Positions 27,907 to 36,040 are shown, numbered from the stretch's first letter. The stretch is DNA of 64,000 nucleotides from an uncultured Oscillospiraceae bacterium (GCA_934591635.1 CAKTPI010000004.1:65488-129487); one strand, 5' to 3'. Notes: a model not told the origin generated them from the letters alone. Made by a program: numbers and translations.

Positions 27907-28688
27907 AAATTCGTATTAAGGATCTCTCCTTTTCCTATCGCCGCCAACAGGTGCTGAAAGGCATCGATTTGGAGGTTGCCAGCGGTTCCCTGTGCGCCCT
28001 GATGGGTGCCAACGGCGCAGGCAAAACCACCCTGCTGAAAAGTGTCAACGGCATTCTGAAGCCCCGGACGGGCAGAGTATTTGCCGATGATGTAGACGTA
28101 CTGGCTCTCAGCCCTAAGCAGCGGGCACGGCTCATTGGTTATGTGCCCCAAAACGCCCAGGCGGGGGAGAGTACCCTGAATGTCATGGAGACCGTACTCT
28201 CCGGCCGTGTTCCGTATATGAAAGGCAAGCTCTCCGCCCTTGACCGGGAAATTGCAGAGCAGGCGGTAGAGGAGATGGCCCTGACGGATTACGCGCTGCG
28301 CCCCCTGAATCAGCTCTCCGGCGGCGAACGGCAGCGGGTATTCATCGCCCGGGCTATCGCCCAGCAGCCCAAGGTCATGCTGCTGGATGAACCCACCAGC
28401 AATCTGGATATGCGCTTCCAGCAGGATGTGATGGAGCGGATGCGGCACATGAGCCGGGTCCAAGGCATCACCATCATCACCATTCTCCATGACCTGAACC
28501 TTGCAATTGCCTACGCTGACCAGGCTGTGCTCCTGAAGGATGGAACGATTTATGCCTCGGATGCCCCCGGAAAGTTGCTGGATAAGCAGCGGGTAATGGA
28601 CATTTTCCACGTGGAGATGGATTTTGCCACACTCAACGGTGTGCGGTACGCCGTCCCGCACCAACAGGAGGAATTGGTTTATGTGTAA
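27903..28688 (+). CDS. btuD: Corrinoid ABC importer, ATPase
   Basis: A 261-residue nucleotide-binding protein of the BtuD/FepC type. Walker A GANGAGKTT is at 35-43, signature LSGGE at 138-142, Walker B VMLLDEP at 158-164, and the switch His is in ILHDLN near 198. It overlaps the btuC stop in an ATGA and itself overlaps the next gene by 8 bp, so the operon is tightly coupled. Confidence 0.92.
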   Translation: MKIRIKDLSFSYRRQQVLKGIDLEVASGSLCALMGANGAGKTTLLKSVNGILKPRTGRVFADDVDVLALSPKQRARLIGYVPQNAQAGESTLNVMETVLSGRVPYMKGKLSALDREIAEQAVEEMALTDYALRPLNQLSGGERQRVFIARAIAQQPKVMLLDEPTSNLDMRFQQDVMERMRHMSRVQGITIITILHDLNLAIAYADQAVLLKDGTIYASDAPGKLLDKQRVMDIFHVEMDFATLNGVRYAVPHQQEELVYV

Positions 28689-29022
28689 AATCGCAATTTT
28701 GAGCTGCTCGAAGGCAGCGGCAAAATGCTGCGGCATCGATTGTCTGCGGTTCCTTGCGGAACGGGATCGCTCCTTCCGTGAATACGCTGACCAGGAAGTT
28801 CAACTTGCAGGCTTCACCACCTGCTGCGGCTGCGGCTCCGACCCCCGCACCAGCGAGGATTTCAGCAGCAAAATCGCCCACCTGCTCAAGGCGGGCGTAA
28901 CGGAAGTCCACATCTCTTCCTGCGTTACTTCCGAAAAGCGGAACTGTCCCCAAAAGGACGCAATGTTCAATCTTCTCCGCTCCAATGGACTAGCGCTTCG
29001 CTTTATTGCGAAGAAGGAGTAA
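28681..29022 (+). CDS. CGGC-domain protein (putative metal-binding)
   Basis: A 113-residue Cys-rich protein. It begins CKIAILSCSKAAAKCCGIDCL and has a central TCCGCGSDP, which fits the CGGC-domain family. Ten cysteines in 113 residues suggest metal or cofactor binding. It is translationally coupled to btuD and is the last gene of the riboswitch operon, so a role in corrinoid or cobalt handling is inferred. No experimental function is known to me for the family. Confidence 0.75.
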   Translation: MCKIAILSCSKAAAKCCGIDCLRFLAERDRSFREYADQEVQLAGFTTCCGCGSDPRTSEDFSSKIAHLLKAGVTEVHISSCVTSEKRNCPQKDAMFNLLRSNGLALRFIAKKE

Positions 29023-29033
29023 GCGAAATCAAA

Positions 29034-29083
29034 AACCACATCGGCCACACCACTCAAAGAGCGGTAGCCGATGTGGTTTTTTG
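29034..29083 (+). terminator. Terminator of the cobalamin operon
   Basis: AACCACATCGGC and GCCGATGTGGTT are perfect complements, followed by a T run. Confidence 0.85.
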
Positions 29084-29360
29084 AGGGCATATTTTGCAAT
29101 GTGCCCTCAAGTGCTAATAGGAATTCTTGTGAGGCGGAGGAAATTATCCCTTACCCACAAACCGCCTGCAATGCAGAATAATCGCACTGCAGTGGAATCT
29201 TATCAAAACCTTATCGCAATTATCTCCCTGGTTCGCCGGAATAACGATAATAAAAAGAAGTAACCGCCCAAATGATATGTGACATGCACCCCAGTTTGAC
29301 CCGTTTGTCAACCGCTTTGCCTGTGGCGGGAAGGATTTTGATTCCGGCGACAAAAAACAG

Positions 29361-29389
29361 TTGAATTTTTCTTTTTCATCTGTTATAAT
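29361..29389 (+). promoter_or_regulatory. Promoter of tRNA-Gly
   Basis: TTGAAT and TATAAT with a 17-bp spacer end 17 bp upstream of the tRNA. The stretch 29084-29360 before it shows no convincing gene. Confidence 0.75.
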
Positions 29390-29406
29390 AGGGCCACAAA
29401 GCTGAT

Positions 29407-29480
29407 GCAGGATTAGTTCATTGGTAGAATGGTCGCTTCCCAAGCCACAGAGGCGGGTTCGATTCCCGTATCCTGCTCCA
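29407..29480 (+). tRNA. tRNA-Gly (anticodon CCC), CCA encoded
   Basis: The acceptor arms GCAGGAT and ATCCTGC pair fully, with discriminator T and encoded CCA. The D arm is GTTC-loop-GAAT. The anticodon loop is TTCCCAA with CCC at positions 34-36, and the T arm is GCGGG-TTCGATT-CCCGT. The anticodon stem GTCGC/GCCAC has one C-C mismatch, which is unusual. It has its own promoter and terminator. Confidence 0.93.
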
Positions 29481-29482
29481 CA

Positions 29483-29518
29483 AAAGGGCTGTCTCACAGA
29501 TGTGAGGCAGCCCTTTTT
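29483..29518 (+). terminator. Terminator of tRNA-Gly
   Basis: AAAGGGCTG and CAGCCCTTT with inner CTCAC/GTGAG pairing, followed by TTTTT. Confidence 0.85.
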
Positions 29519-29563
29519 ATGCTAAAACCGCAGCACCCGTTGGGCCTTGCGGGAAGCCCTGCT

Positions 29564-30173
29564 TCACTCCTCCCTCACGATCTCCAGCCCGGACAAGAAT
29601 GCCTCAGTGCCCACATCCACGTAAAAGCCCAGCATCCCAGCAACCCCGCTGCCGTGCTTCAGGTCTTCCACCGTCAGCGCCAATTTTTCATTTACATAAA
29701 ATTCCGCATGTCTTCCCCGAATTACGGCCTTGAGGGTAAACCACTCGTCCAGGGCAAGCTCCACCGGGGCCTCATAGCCAGTAATGCCAAACTCCCGGAA
29801 ATAGCCGAAGGTATAGCCGGGGTAAGAAAAGTACTGGCAGCCATGGGCTCTGCGCACCGGGTCAGTGCAGTCCCGGCCGTTGGTGGGGGCGGACATAAAA
29901 GCTCTCAAACTCAGAGCCATCCGCCTTAGCCCGGAACACCAGGCCCACAAATCCCCGGGCATACTCCGGCGCATCCGGCAGAAGCCGGCTGCGCAGCCGC
30001 AGCTGCACCACACCATCGCGCAGGGCAACGCCCCGGCAGGCCGCATAGGTATTCTCATCCGACTGCTCCACCTTGTCCCTTTTCACCACCCGGACGGCCC
30101 GCTCCCCGTCCACCAGGGCATCCTCCACCAGGGTGTGCACCGGTATCAGCTGATTAGCACTCCACTTTTTCAT
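29564..30173 (-). pseudogene. Frameshifted LamG/DUF1080-like carbohydrate-binding protein
   Basis: Two overlapping frames join into one 202-residue protein if one base is removed from a five-C run (five G at 29885-29889 on the plus strand). The first frame begins MKKWSANQLIPVH at 30173, after AAAAAAGGAGG, and continues to GSEFESFYVRP. The second frame continues TNGRDCTDPVRRAHGCQYFS to the stop. Total length 610 bp is 3n+1, as expected for a one-base insertion. The sequence looks like a jelly-roll protein of the concanavalin/LamG type, of unknown ligand. The defect may be a real mutation, homopolymer phase variation or a sequencing error. Confidence 0.75.
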
Positions 30174-30278
30174 GTGACGTTCCTCCTTTTTTATATCTTC
30201 CTGCAATTTATTATAGCATCCCTCCCACAGAAAAAAAGTACGCACTTTTCTATTACCCAGTCACAAAAAAGTAACCCC

Positions 30279-30307
30279 TTGTCAAGCGGGGGATTCTGTA
30301 CTAAAAT
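30279..30307 (+). promoter_or_regulatory. Promoter of the HxlR regulator gene
   Basis: TTGTCA and TAAAAT with a 17-bp spacer, 40 bp upstream of the ATG. Confidence 0.65.
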
Positions 30308-30347
30308 AAGAGTGCAGCATTCAAAATTGCATGTATGGAGGTGCCTT

Positions 30348-30683
30348 ATGCTGACCAAGGAAGAAATGCCCGCCTGCCCGGTGGCAACCACCGTTGCCCT
30401 GATCGGCAGCAAATGGAAGCTGCTGATTCTGCGCAATCTGCTGGTGCGGCCCTGGCGGTTCAATGAGCTGAAAAAGGATTTAGCCGGCATCAGCCAGAAA
30501 ATCCTCACCGACAGTCTGCGCTCTCTGGAGGCAGACGGCATCATCACCCGCACGGTATACCCCGAGGTACCCCCCAGGGTAGAATACGCCCTGTCCGAGC
30601 TGGGGGAATCCATGCGGCCCATTCTCCAGGCCATGGAAACCTGGGGCAAGGTCTACAAAAAGAATTTGGAGGAAGCGGAATGA
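30348..30683 (+). CDS. HxlR family transcriptional regulator
   Basis: A 111-residue winged-helix protein with the family pattern: CPVATTVALIGSKWKLLILRNLL, RFNELKKDLAGISQKILTDSLRSLEADGII and YALSELGESMRPIL. The single Cys near residue 10, just before the DNA-binding fold, is where redox- or aldehyde-sensing members keep their reactive Cys. GGAGG precedes the ATG at 30348; the frame is open far upstream but without a start signal. It overlaps the next gene by 4 bp. The divergent gene across the 175-bp gap is the frameshifted LamG-like gene. Confidence 0.9.
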   Translation: MLTKEEMPACPVATTVALIGSKWKLLILRNLLVRPWRFNELKKDLAGISQKILTDSLRSLEADGIITRTVYPEVPPRVEYALSELGESMRPILQAMETWGKVYKKNLEEAE

Positions 30684-30910
30684 AGAGCCTGCTGATTAAG
30701 GACACCACCGAGGCGGAGCGCCGCCGGATCGTGGAGGAGGCCCTGGGCCTGACCGGAGGCTGCGATGAATGCATGGGCGGCCTGGCCGACATGTACGATG
30801 ACTACATTGACGGCAAGCGGGAGCTGATCGAGATCACCATGTCCTTCCGCACCGGCTATACCTCCGCCATGAACGGCCCGGAACGCACCGGGTGCGCTGA
30901 AATAGAATAA
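30680..30910 (+). CDS. Small Cys-containing protein coupled to HxlR
   Basis: A 76-residue acidic protein with a GGCDECMGGLADMYDDYIDGKREL core. The family is not recognised. The CxxC pair next to a Gly-rich turn could bind metal. Its ATG overlaps the HxlR stop in an ATGA, so both are translated together, and it probably works with or downstream of the regulator. Confidence 0.65.
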   Translation: MKSLLIKDTTEAERRRIVEEALGLTGGCDECMGGLADMYDDYIDGKRELIEITMSFRTGYTSAMNGPERTGCAEIE

Positions 30911-30915
30911 GCCAT

Positions 30916-31902
30916 ATGATAGCATCTGTTTACCATGGGGAAATTCCGGCCTTTTTGGCCGCCTGTGCCCAAACGCCGCCTGTGCAGCGGCTGAAGGACA
31001 TCGGAATGAACTGCGGATGCGAGTATACCGCCCTGCCCCGTTTTTGCGGACTGCCCCCCTATTCCCGTTACAACCACAGCATCGGGGTTGCGCTGATCGT
31101 CTGGCATTTTACCGGCGATCCGGCCCAGGCGACTGCCGGGCTGCTCCACGATATCGCAACACCGGTGTTTGCCCACGTAATTGACTTTCTGAAGGGGGAT
31201 TCCCTCCGCCAGGAGGCAACAGAGGCGGGCACACTGGAATGCATTCTGGGTGCTCCGGCACTTCAAACCGCCTTGCAGCAAGCGGGACTTGCAACAGAGG
31301 AGGTTTGCGATTACCACCGCTACCCCATTGCGGGCAATCCCTCTCCCCGGCTCTCTGCAGACCGGTTGGAGTATACCTTGGGGGACAGTGTAGACTACAG
31401 CTTATGCAGCCTTGCAGAGGCGAAAGCCCTCTACCATGATCTGACCGTCATGCCCAATGAACAGGGCACCGCCGAGCTTGCCTTTCGCTCTGCCGCAGCA
31501 GCAGAGCGCTTTGCGCTGCTGGCGCTGCAATGCGGGCAGGTATATGCCTCACCGGAGGACCGGTATGCCATGCAGCTCCTCGCTGAGCTGTTAAAAAATG
31601 CCCTGCATCAAGGCGTTCTCACCGAGGCCGACCTGCACACAACGGAACCCCAGGTCATACAAAAACTGATAGCCCACCCCCGGTTGAGCGCCCAATGGGC
31701 CGACTACCGCGCTCTTGCCGCCGTCCGCAGCGCCCCTGCGCCGGAGGGAGACGGCGCTTGGCGGCAAATCGCAACCAAACGGCGCTTCATCGACCCCCTC
31801 TCCTTGGAATGCGGTCGGGTAAGCCGCTTCTCTCAGCCCTTCCGGGAAGCCAAGGCCACCTTTCTCAGCCAATCCCAAAAGGATTGGCTTTGCAGGGGAT
31901 AA
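30916..31902 (+). CDS. HD-domain protein
   Basis: A 328-residue protein. The HD phosphohydrolase signature is spread over residues about 51-87: RYNHSIGVAL (His 54), LLHDIATPVFAH (His 78-Asp 79), and a further Asp near 170 in GDSVDYSL. Such proteins hydrolyse (d)NTPs or other phosphate esters with a metal pair. The substrate is unknown. No good ribosome binding site precedes the ATG at 30916; the short gap suggests coupling to the upstream gene. Confidence 0.8.
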   Translation: MIASVYHGEIPAFLAACAQTPPVQRLKDIGMNCGCEYTALPRFCGLPPYSRYNHSIGVALIVWHFTGDPAQATAGLLHDIATPVFAHVIDFLKGDSLRQEATEAGTLECILGAPALQTALQQAGLATEEVCDYHRYPIAGNPSPRLSADRLEYTLGDSVDYSLCSLAEAKALYHDLTVMPNEQGTAELAFRSAAAAERFALLALQCGQVYASPEDRYAMQLLAELLKNALHQGVLTEADLHTTEPQVIQKLIAHPRLSAQWADYRALAAVRSAPAPEGDGAWRQIATKRRFIDPLSLECGRVSRFSQPFREAKATFLSQSQKDWLCRG

Positions 31903-31911
31903 CAATACAAC

Positions 31912-31956
31912 AAGCCGCTGCACAGTCAGAATACCGTGCAGCGGCTTACTTTTTTA
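31912..31956. terminator. Bidirectional terminator between HD-domain and ZIP genes
   Basis: AAGCCGCTGCAC and GTGCAGCGGCTT are perfect complements around a 12-nt loop, followed by a T-rich tract, between two convergent genes. Confidence 0.85.
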
Positions 31957-31957
31957 C

Positions 31958-32734
31958 TTACCCCAGGGCCACATCCAGCATCATCATAATGCTGAAGCCC
32001 ACAGCAAAGAACAGAGTACCGATGTTGGAATGATCCCCCTGGGACATTTCGGGGATCAGCTCCTCCACCACCACATAAAGCATGGCTCCGGCGGCGAAGC
32101 TGAGCAGGTACGGCAGCGCCGGGACGATCAGCCGGGCCGCCAGAATGGTCAGCACCGCCCCGATGGGCTCCACCACGCCGGAGAGCACGCCGCCGCAGAA
32201 GGCCCGGCTCTTTTTCATTCCCTCCGCCCGCAGGGGCATGGAGATGATCGCACCCTCCGGAAAATTCTGAATGGCAATGCCCAGGGACAGGGCCAGCGCC
32301 CCGGCGGCGGTGATCTGCGCGCTGCCGGAGAGATATCCGGCGTACACCACGCCCACTGCCATGCCCTCCGGGATGTTGTGGAGGGTCACTGCCAGCACCA
32401 TCATGGTGGTGCGCTGGAGCTGGCTCCTGGGGCCCTCTACCTGTCCGCTCTTCGCGTGCAGGTGAGGAATGATGTGATCCAGGGCCAGCAGGAACAGAAT
32501 GCCAATCCAGAAGCCCAGGAACGCCGGAAAGAACGCCAGCTTTCCCATCCCCGCCGATTGCTCAATGGCGGGAATCAGCAGGCTCCACACGGAAGCGGCC
32601 ACCATGACCCCCGCCGCAAAGCCGGTGAGGGAACGCTGCACGGCATCGCTCAGCGATTGCTTCATAAAGAACACGCACGCCGCGCCCAGCGAGGTGCCAA
32701 GAAACGGGATGAGAATCCCCCAAAAAGCCTCCAT
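31958..32734 (-). CDS. ZIP family metal transporter
   Basis: A 258-residue protein with about eight membrane helices. The metal-pathway motifs of ZIP transporters are present: TLHNIPEGMAVGV in one helix and IAIQNFPEGAIISMP in the next, with a His/charged loop (HIIPHLHAKSGQ) between helices 3 and 4. It imports zinc or a related divalent cation down its gradient. GAGGAG precedes the ATG at 32734. Confidence 0.92.
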   Translation of the reverse strand: MEAFWGILIPFLGTSLGAACVFFMKQSLSDAVQRSLTGFAAGVMVAASVWSLLIPAIEQSAGMGKLAFFPAFLGFWIGILFLLALDHIIPHLHAKSGQVEGPRSQLQRTTMMVLAVTLHNIPEGMAVGVVYAGYLSGSAQITAAGALALSLGIAIQNFPEGAIISMPLRAEGMKKSRAFCGGVLSGVVEPIGAVLTILAARLIVPALPYLLSFAAGAMLYVVVEELIPEMSQGDHSNIGTLFFAVGFSIMMMLDVALG

Positions 32735-32855
32735 AAATCTGCTCCTCTCTCTGTCAGCCAGTGCCCCGCACCGCTGCATTCAGGAGGAACATACCATATT
32801 CCCCAGAAGTTGTCAATAGCGAACCGATCACCGCGCCCGAGGGGCAGCCTGACGG

Positions 32856-33332
32856 TTATCCGTCATTTCTGGAGCACTTTTCCGCGTCAATGGCCAGCAC
32901 CAACATCAGCACGCCCAGGGCATCGCCCGGGTCTGCGATATCCAGCACATAGGTATCCGTCCAGTGGAGCAGCTCCTTGGACACCGTGGCAATCTGCTGC
33001 CCCGCGCGGTTCAGGACGGCATAGTCCCACTCGAACACCTCGCCCTGCACCTGCCAGCCATTGCAGTCCACTGTGAATTTGGGCCGGAAGAGGGTGAATT
33101 CCTTGCGGATGCAGCCCACATATTGCTTGCCCAGGTACATTTCAAACTGAGGCAGCCAGGTGAAGATTTTCTCCTTCACCGTACCAGCCTCCTGCCCCCG
33201 GGCGTCAAAAATCTTCAGACAATGCCCCCAGGCCAGCTGGCCCTTCACCGTGTAGACCGTGCTTCCGGCTTCGTCATAGATATCATAGCTATCCAGCCAG
33301 GAAAACAGGCGCTGTTTGAAAAGCAGTTTCAT
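32856..33332 (-). CDS. LURP-one-related protein
   Basis: A 158-residue beta-rich protein with the tubby-like LURP-one pattern: MKLLFKQRLFSWLDSYDIYDEAG, VYTVKGQLAWGHCLKIFD, and repeated strand pairs ending WTDTYVLDIADP. The bacterial role is unknown; some members may act as membrane or phospholipid-associated proteins. AGGAGGGG precedes the ATG. It follows the AhpD-like gene by 66 bp on the same strand. Confidence 0.8.
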   Translation of the reverse strand: MKLLFKQRLFSWLDSYDIYDEAGSTVYTVKGQLAWGHCLKIFDARGQEAGTVKEKIFTWLPQFEMYLGKQYVGCIRKEFTLFRPKFTVDCNGWQVQGEVFEWDYAVLNRAGQQIATVSKELLHWTDTYVLDIADPGDALGVLMLVLAIDAEKCSRNDG

Positions 33333-33398
33333 AAAATCCCCTCCTACCTGGTATTCTACACGGCAGAGGTACTTTTTTCAACTGCTTTTTCGGGGGCT

Positions 33399-33725
33399 TT
33401 ATTTGTCCTCGCCGTAAATCTCCGCAATCATCGGGAAGGTGCTCCAGGCCTTGGGCCAGCCGCAGTAGAACGCAAGCTGCGTCACGATCTCAACTGCCTC
33501 CTCCTTTGTGATTCCGTGCTCCTTGCCCAGCGCAAGGTGGGATTTGAGCTGAGGATAGAGACCGGCGGAGAACAGGGCAGCAATGGTAACCATGCTGCGA
33601 TCCCGCGGACTCAGCTCCTTTTCCCTGGACCACACCTCTCCAAACAGGACATCATCATTGAGCTCCGCGAATTTCGGCGCCAGCGTTCCGAGCCGATCCC
33701 GACCCGCAGTTTGTTTCTTTGCCAT
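33399..33725 (-). CDS. Carboxymuconolactone decarboxylase/AhpD-like protein
   Basis: A 108-residue protein of the CMD fold: LFGEVWSREKELSPRDRSMVTIAALFSAG then EHGITKEEAVEIVTQLAFYCGWPKAW. The usual CxxC pair of peroxidatic AhpD is absent (one Cys, in FYCGWP), so it is more like the gamma-carboxymuconolactone decarboxylase type. It lies 82 bp downstream of the iron alcohol dehydrogenase gene under the same MerR-type promoter, a pairing also seen around Bacillus adhR. AAGGAGG precedes the ATG. Confidence 0.85.
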   Translation of the reverse strand: MAKKQTAGRDRLGTLAPKFAELNDDVLFGEVWSREKELSPRDRSMVTIAALFSAGLYPQLKSHLALGKEHGITKEEAVEIVTQLAFYCGWPKAWSTFPMIAEIYGEDK

Positions 33726-33807
33726 TTTGATTTCCTCCTTGTAATAATTGTTTATTTAAAGCCTGGCGTTGTCGCTAACCGGCAGCACCTTCATGAAGAA
33801 CTTTCTC

Positions 33808-34964
33808 TTATCTGCACTCCATCAGAATCTCATAAATCTCGTCATGGGTCAACTTTTTGCAGCACCCCGCGGTAATGTTGGTAGAATCCGCAATGGCCCG
33901 GAAATCCGTGTCATCGGGGATACCCAGCTCGTAGAAGGAAGTGGGCAGGCCGATTTCCTTGATAAATGCCGCCAGGGCCTCCACACCTGCCTTGGCCGTC
34001 TCCTCCTCGCTGTCCTTGGGTTCGATGCCCCAGACGTTTTTGGCGAATCGGGCAAACCGAGGGGCACCGGCCTTGCAGATATGCCGGTACAGCACGGGAT
34101 GGATCACCGCCAGGCCCGCACCGTGGTTGCAGTTGGTATAGGCACCCAGCTGATGCTCGATCTGGTGGGCCTGGAAATCCGTGACCTTGCCAATTTTCAG
34201 CACGCCGTTCTCCGCCATGGCCGAGGCCCAGGCAAGCTCGCTGCGGGCGTTGTAGTCGCTGGGATTTTTGAGCAGCACCCGGATATTGCGAATGACGCTG
34301 CGCATAACAGCTTCGTTTATATCATCAGACAGGTTGTTTTCATCGGGCTTGCCGAAATAGGTCTCCATGGCGTGGCTAGGGTGTCAAAGGTCCCGGAAAT
34401 CACCTGCTTCATGGGCACGGACATAGAATATTCCGGGTTCAAGAAAGCGTAGGCTGCCTGGGCGCCCCACAGAGCCCCCTTGATTTTCTTCTCCTCGTTG
34501 GTGATGACTGCGCCGTTGTTCATCTCGCTGCCGGTGCCGAAGACGGTGACAATGGTGCAAAGGGGGATGAACTCCTTGGGGTAGGTGTGCTTTGTGTACT
34601 CCATCTCCCAGATGTCCTCCGGGAGCTTTGCCTGGGCGGAGACCACCTTGCAGCAGTCGGATACGCTGCCGCCGCCTACGGCCAGGATCAGGTCAACACG
34701 GTTTTCCCTGGCGATTTTCGCCCCTTCCTGGACTTTGGCGTAGGTGGGGTTGGACATAATCCCGGAAAACTCCACGATTCGTTTCCCGGCGGTGTTCAGA
34801 ATGCCCACGATCTCGTCATAGACCCCATTGCGCTTGATGGAGCCGCCGCCATAGGCCAGCATCACCGTCTCTCCGTAGTTTTTCAGCAGGCAGCCCAGGT
34901 GTTCCTTCACGCCGCCCTTGCCGAAGTAAACCTTGGTCTTGTTCTCGAAAGTAAAGCTGTTCAT
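33808..34964 (-). pseudogene. Iron-containing alcohol dehydrogenase, broken by a one-base deletion
   Basis: Two frames together make a 385-residue group III dehydrogenase of the butanol-dehydrogenase type. The N-terminal frame runs from MNSFTFENKTKVYFGKGG through the nucleotide-binding AVGGGSVSDCCK to SGTFDTL. The C-terminal frame picks up at HAMETYFG, with metal-ligand regions including QIEHQLGAYTNCNHGAGLAV. At about 34379-34382 one base is missing in what should encode DTLSHAM. The total length is 1157 bp (3n+2), as expected. As written the gene yields a truncated protein lacking all metal ligands. AAAGGAG precedes the ATG. The transcription-control region is intact. Confidence 0.85.
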
Positions 34965-34984
34965 AATAAAAAACTCCTTTCCGC

Positions 34985-35013
34985 TTGCGCACAGCACCAA
35001 ACAATGCTATAAT
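34985..35013 (+). promoter_or_regulatory. Promoter of the MerR regulator gene
   Basis: TTGCGC and TATAAT with a 17-bp spacer on the plus strand, just before the divergent MerR-type operator. The leader to the ATG at 35110 is about 90 nt and runs through that operator. Confidence 0.5.
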
Positions 35014-35029
35014 CCGGTTGATACTTCCG

Positions 35030-35060
35030 ATTATAATTACCGGTTGTTACTACCGGTCAA
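35030..35060 (-). promoter_or_regulatory. MerR-type promoter with 19-bp spacer and central dyad
   Basis: On the minus strand TTGACC and TATAAT are separated by 19 bp, the overlong spacer that MerR-family activators correct by DNA distortion. Two copies of ACCGGT (35039-35044 and 35052-35057) form a dyad centred in the spacer. It drives the alcohol dehydrogenase and CMD-like genes and faces the MerR gene. Confidence 0.82.
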
Positions 35061-35109
35061 GTGTTTTTTCCAAAAAATCGGAAATTTTTTATGAACGGAG
35101 AACATTTCC

Positions 35110-35508
35110 ATGCTTTATACCATGCTGCAAACCTGTGACAAAACCCATATGACCTATCAGGCGCTGAAATTCTATTGCAATGAGGGCCTGGTGCCCAATG
35201 TCAAGCGGGACAAGAATAACCGCAGGATCTTTGACGACCGGGACATTGCCTGGATCAACAGCCTGGTCTGCTTGAAAAAGTGCAATATGAGCATCCAGGA
35301 GATGAAAGAATATCTGGCCCTATGCCTCCAGGGCGAAAGCACCATTCCCCAGCGTAAGGAAATGCTGGCCCAGAAACAGAAGGCCCTGATAGAGCACATT
35401 CAGGAATTGCAGGACAGCGTTGCCTATATTGACTGGAAGCAAAATTTCTACGATGAAGTTCTGTCCGGCAAACGCCCCTACGAAAGCAATCTGATTGCTG
35501 TCAAATAA
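35110..35508 (+). CDS. MerR family regulator, AdhR/NmlR-like
   Basis: A 132-residue protein with an N-terminal winged helix (MTYQALKFYCNEGLVPNVKRDKNNRRIFDDRDIAWINSL) and a C-terminal dimerisation coiled coil. Cys 54 (INSLVCLKKCNM) is at the position of the aldehyde-sensing Cys of AdhR/NmlR regulators. Divergent placement from an iron alcohol dehydrogenase and a CMD-like gene also matches that group. It is inferred to activate the 19-bp-spacer promoter at 35030-35060 in response to reactive aldehydes. The first 13 residues before MTYQ are slightly unusual but no better start is seen. Confidence 0.85.
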   Translation: MLYTMLQTCDKTHMTYQALKFYCNEGLVPNVKRDKNNRRIFDDRDIAWINSLVCLKKCNMSIQEMKEYLALCLQGESTIPQRKEMLAQKQKALIEHIQELQDSVAYIDWKQNFYDEVLSGKRPYESNLIAVK

Positions 35509-35581
35509 GCTGCCGCATTTCCGTATTCATTTCTGTGCTCTTTTCTGTTCTCCCTTACGGAAGCGAGTGCCTATAAAAAAG

Positions 35582-35607
35582 CGCCGCACTGTTTTTCAGT
35601 GCGGCGT
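35582..35607 (+). terminator. Terminator downstream of the MerR gene
   Basis: CGCCGCACTG and CAGTGCGGCG pair around a TTTTT loop; flanking A and T runs are short. Confidence 0.6.
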
Positions 35608-35655
35608 CTGTGAAGAAAGGCAGGTTTGGTGCTGTTCTCCCCCCGCGCTCGCCAG

Positions 35656-35688
35656 AAAAAGAGCCCGTCAGCAATCCTGACAGGCTCT
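35656..35688 (-). terminator. Terminator following a tRNA-like 3' end
   Basis: On the minus strand GAGAGCCTGTCAGG pairs imperfectly with CTGACGGGCTC and is followed by TTTTT. It lies directly after the CCA end at 35691, as expected for the terminator of the gene that supplied that end. Confidence 0.7.
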
Positions 35689-35690
35689 CT

Positions 35691-35713
35691 TGGTGGGGGA
35701 AGGTGGATTCGAA
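35691..35713 (-). other. tRNA (or tmRNA) 3'-end fragment: element attachment site
   Basis: Read on the minus strand this is TTCGAAT (T loop), CCACC (3' half of the T stem), TTCCCCC (3' half of the acceptor stem), discriminator A and CCA. The matching 5' halves (GGTGG, GGGGGAA) are missing: unrelated AT-rich DNA begins at the T loop. This is how one end of a tyrosine-integrase element looks after insertion at a tRNA 3' end. The intact gene would lie at the other junction. Which tRNA it was cannot be decided. Confidence 0.75.
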
Positions 35714-35826
35714 TTTTGTTAGATGTGTCTATTATAACTTTTTAGCATAAAATCATGCAATTATATTTCAATAGGTGTGCTATTTCATAACATACGGTCT
35801 ATTATTTTTACCCTGTTATCATCGTG

Positions 35827-35850
35827 ATTACGGTCACGGTTACGGTCAAA
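35827..35850 (+). repeat. 24-bp direct repeat, left copy
   Basis: Identical to 60078-60101 in the same orientation. It contains TTACGGTCA twice, separated by CGG. Paired short repeats near both ends suit arm-type binding sites of a tyrosine integrase or its excisionase. Confidence 0.75.
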
Positions 35851-35911
35851 TACCAATATCATAGGCAAACAACAAGCATTGCCGTAGCAGTTGCCTCTCT
35901 TTTTAAGTTAT

Positions 35912-35963
35912 AAGCCATGTTCATTGTGAATGCAATCACGATGAACATGGCTTTTATTTTTTG
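35912..35963 (+). terminator. Strong terminator-like hairpin near the left end
   Basis: AAGCCATGTTCAT and ATGAACATGGCTT are perfect 13-bp arms, followed by TTATTTTTTG. Confidence 0.7.
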
Positions 35964-36040
35964 CGGAATTTGCAAGTCCATTTCTGTGTCTACGGCTCAT
36001 GGATTGCCCTAAATTGTGAGTAAATCTATTCAGATCTTTT

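Noticed and set aside
27543..28736. 397-codon open frame on the minus strand
   Set aside because: Antisense to the btuC and btuD genes.
29144..29497. 117-codon frame crossing the tRNA
   Set aside because: It contains the GYGNRTRLCGLG-type peptide that arises from reading a tRNA backwards; the tRNA is real.
35582..35607. Hairpin near the left junction considered as part of the attachment site
   Set aside because: It lies outside the tRNA-like end and its terminator and is better explained as the terminator of the MerR gene.
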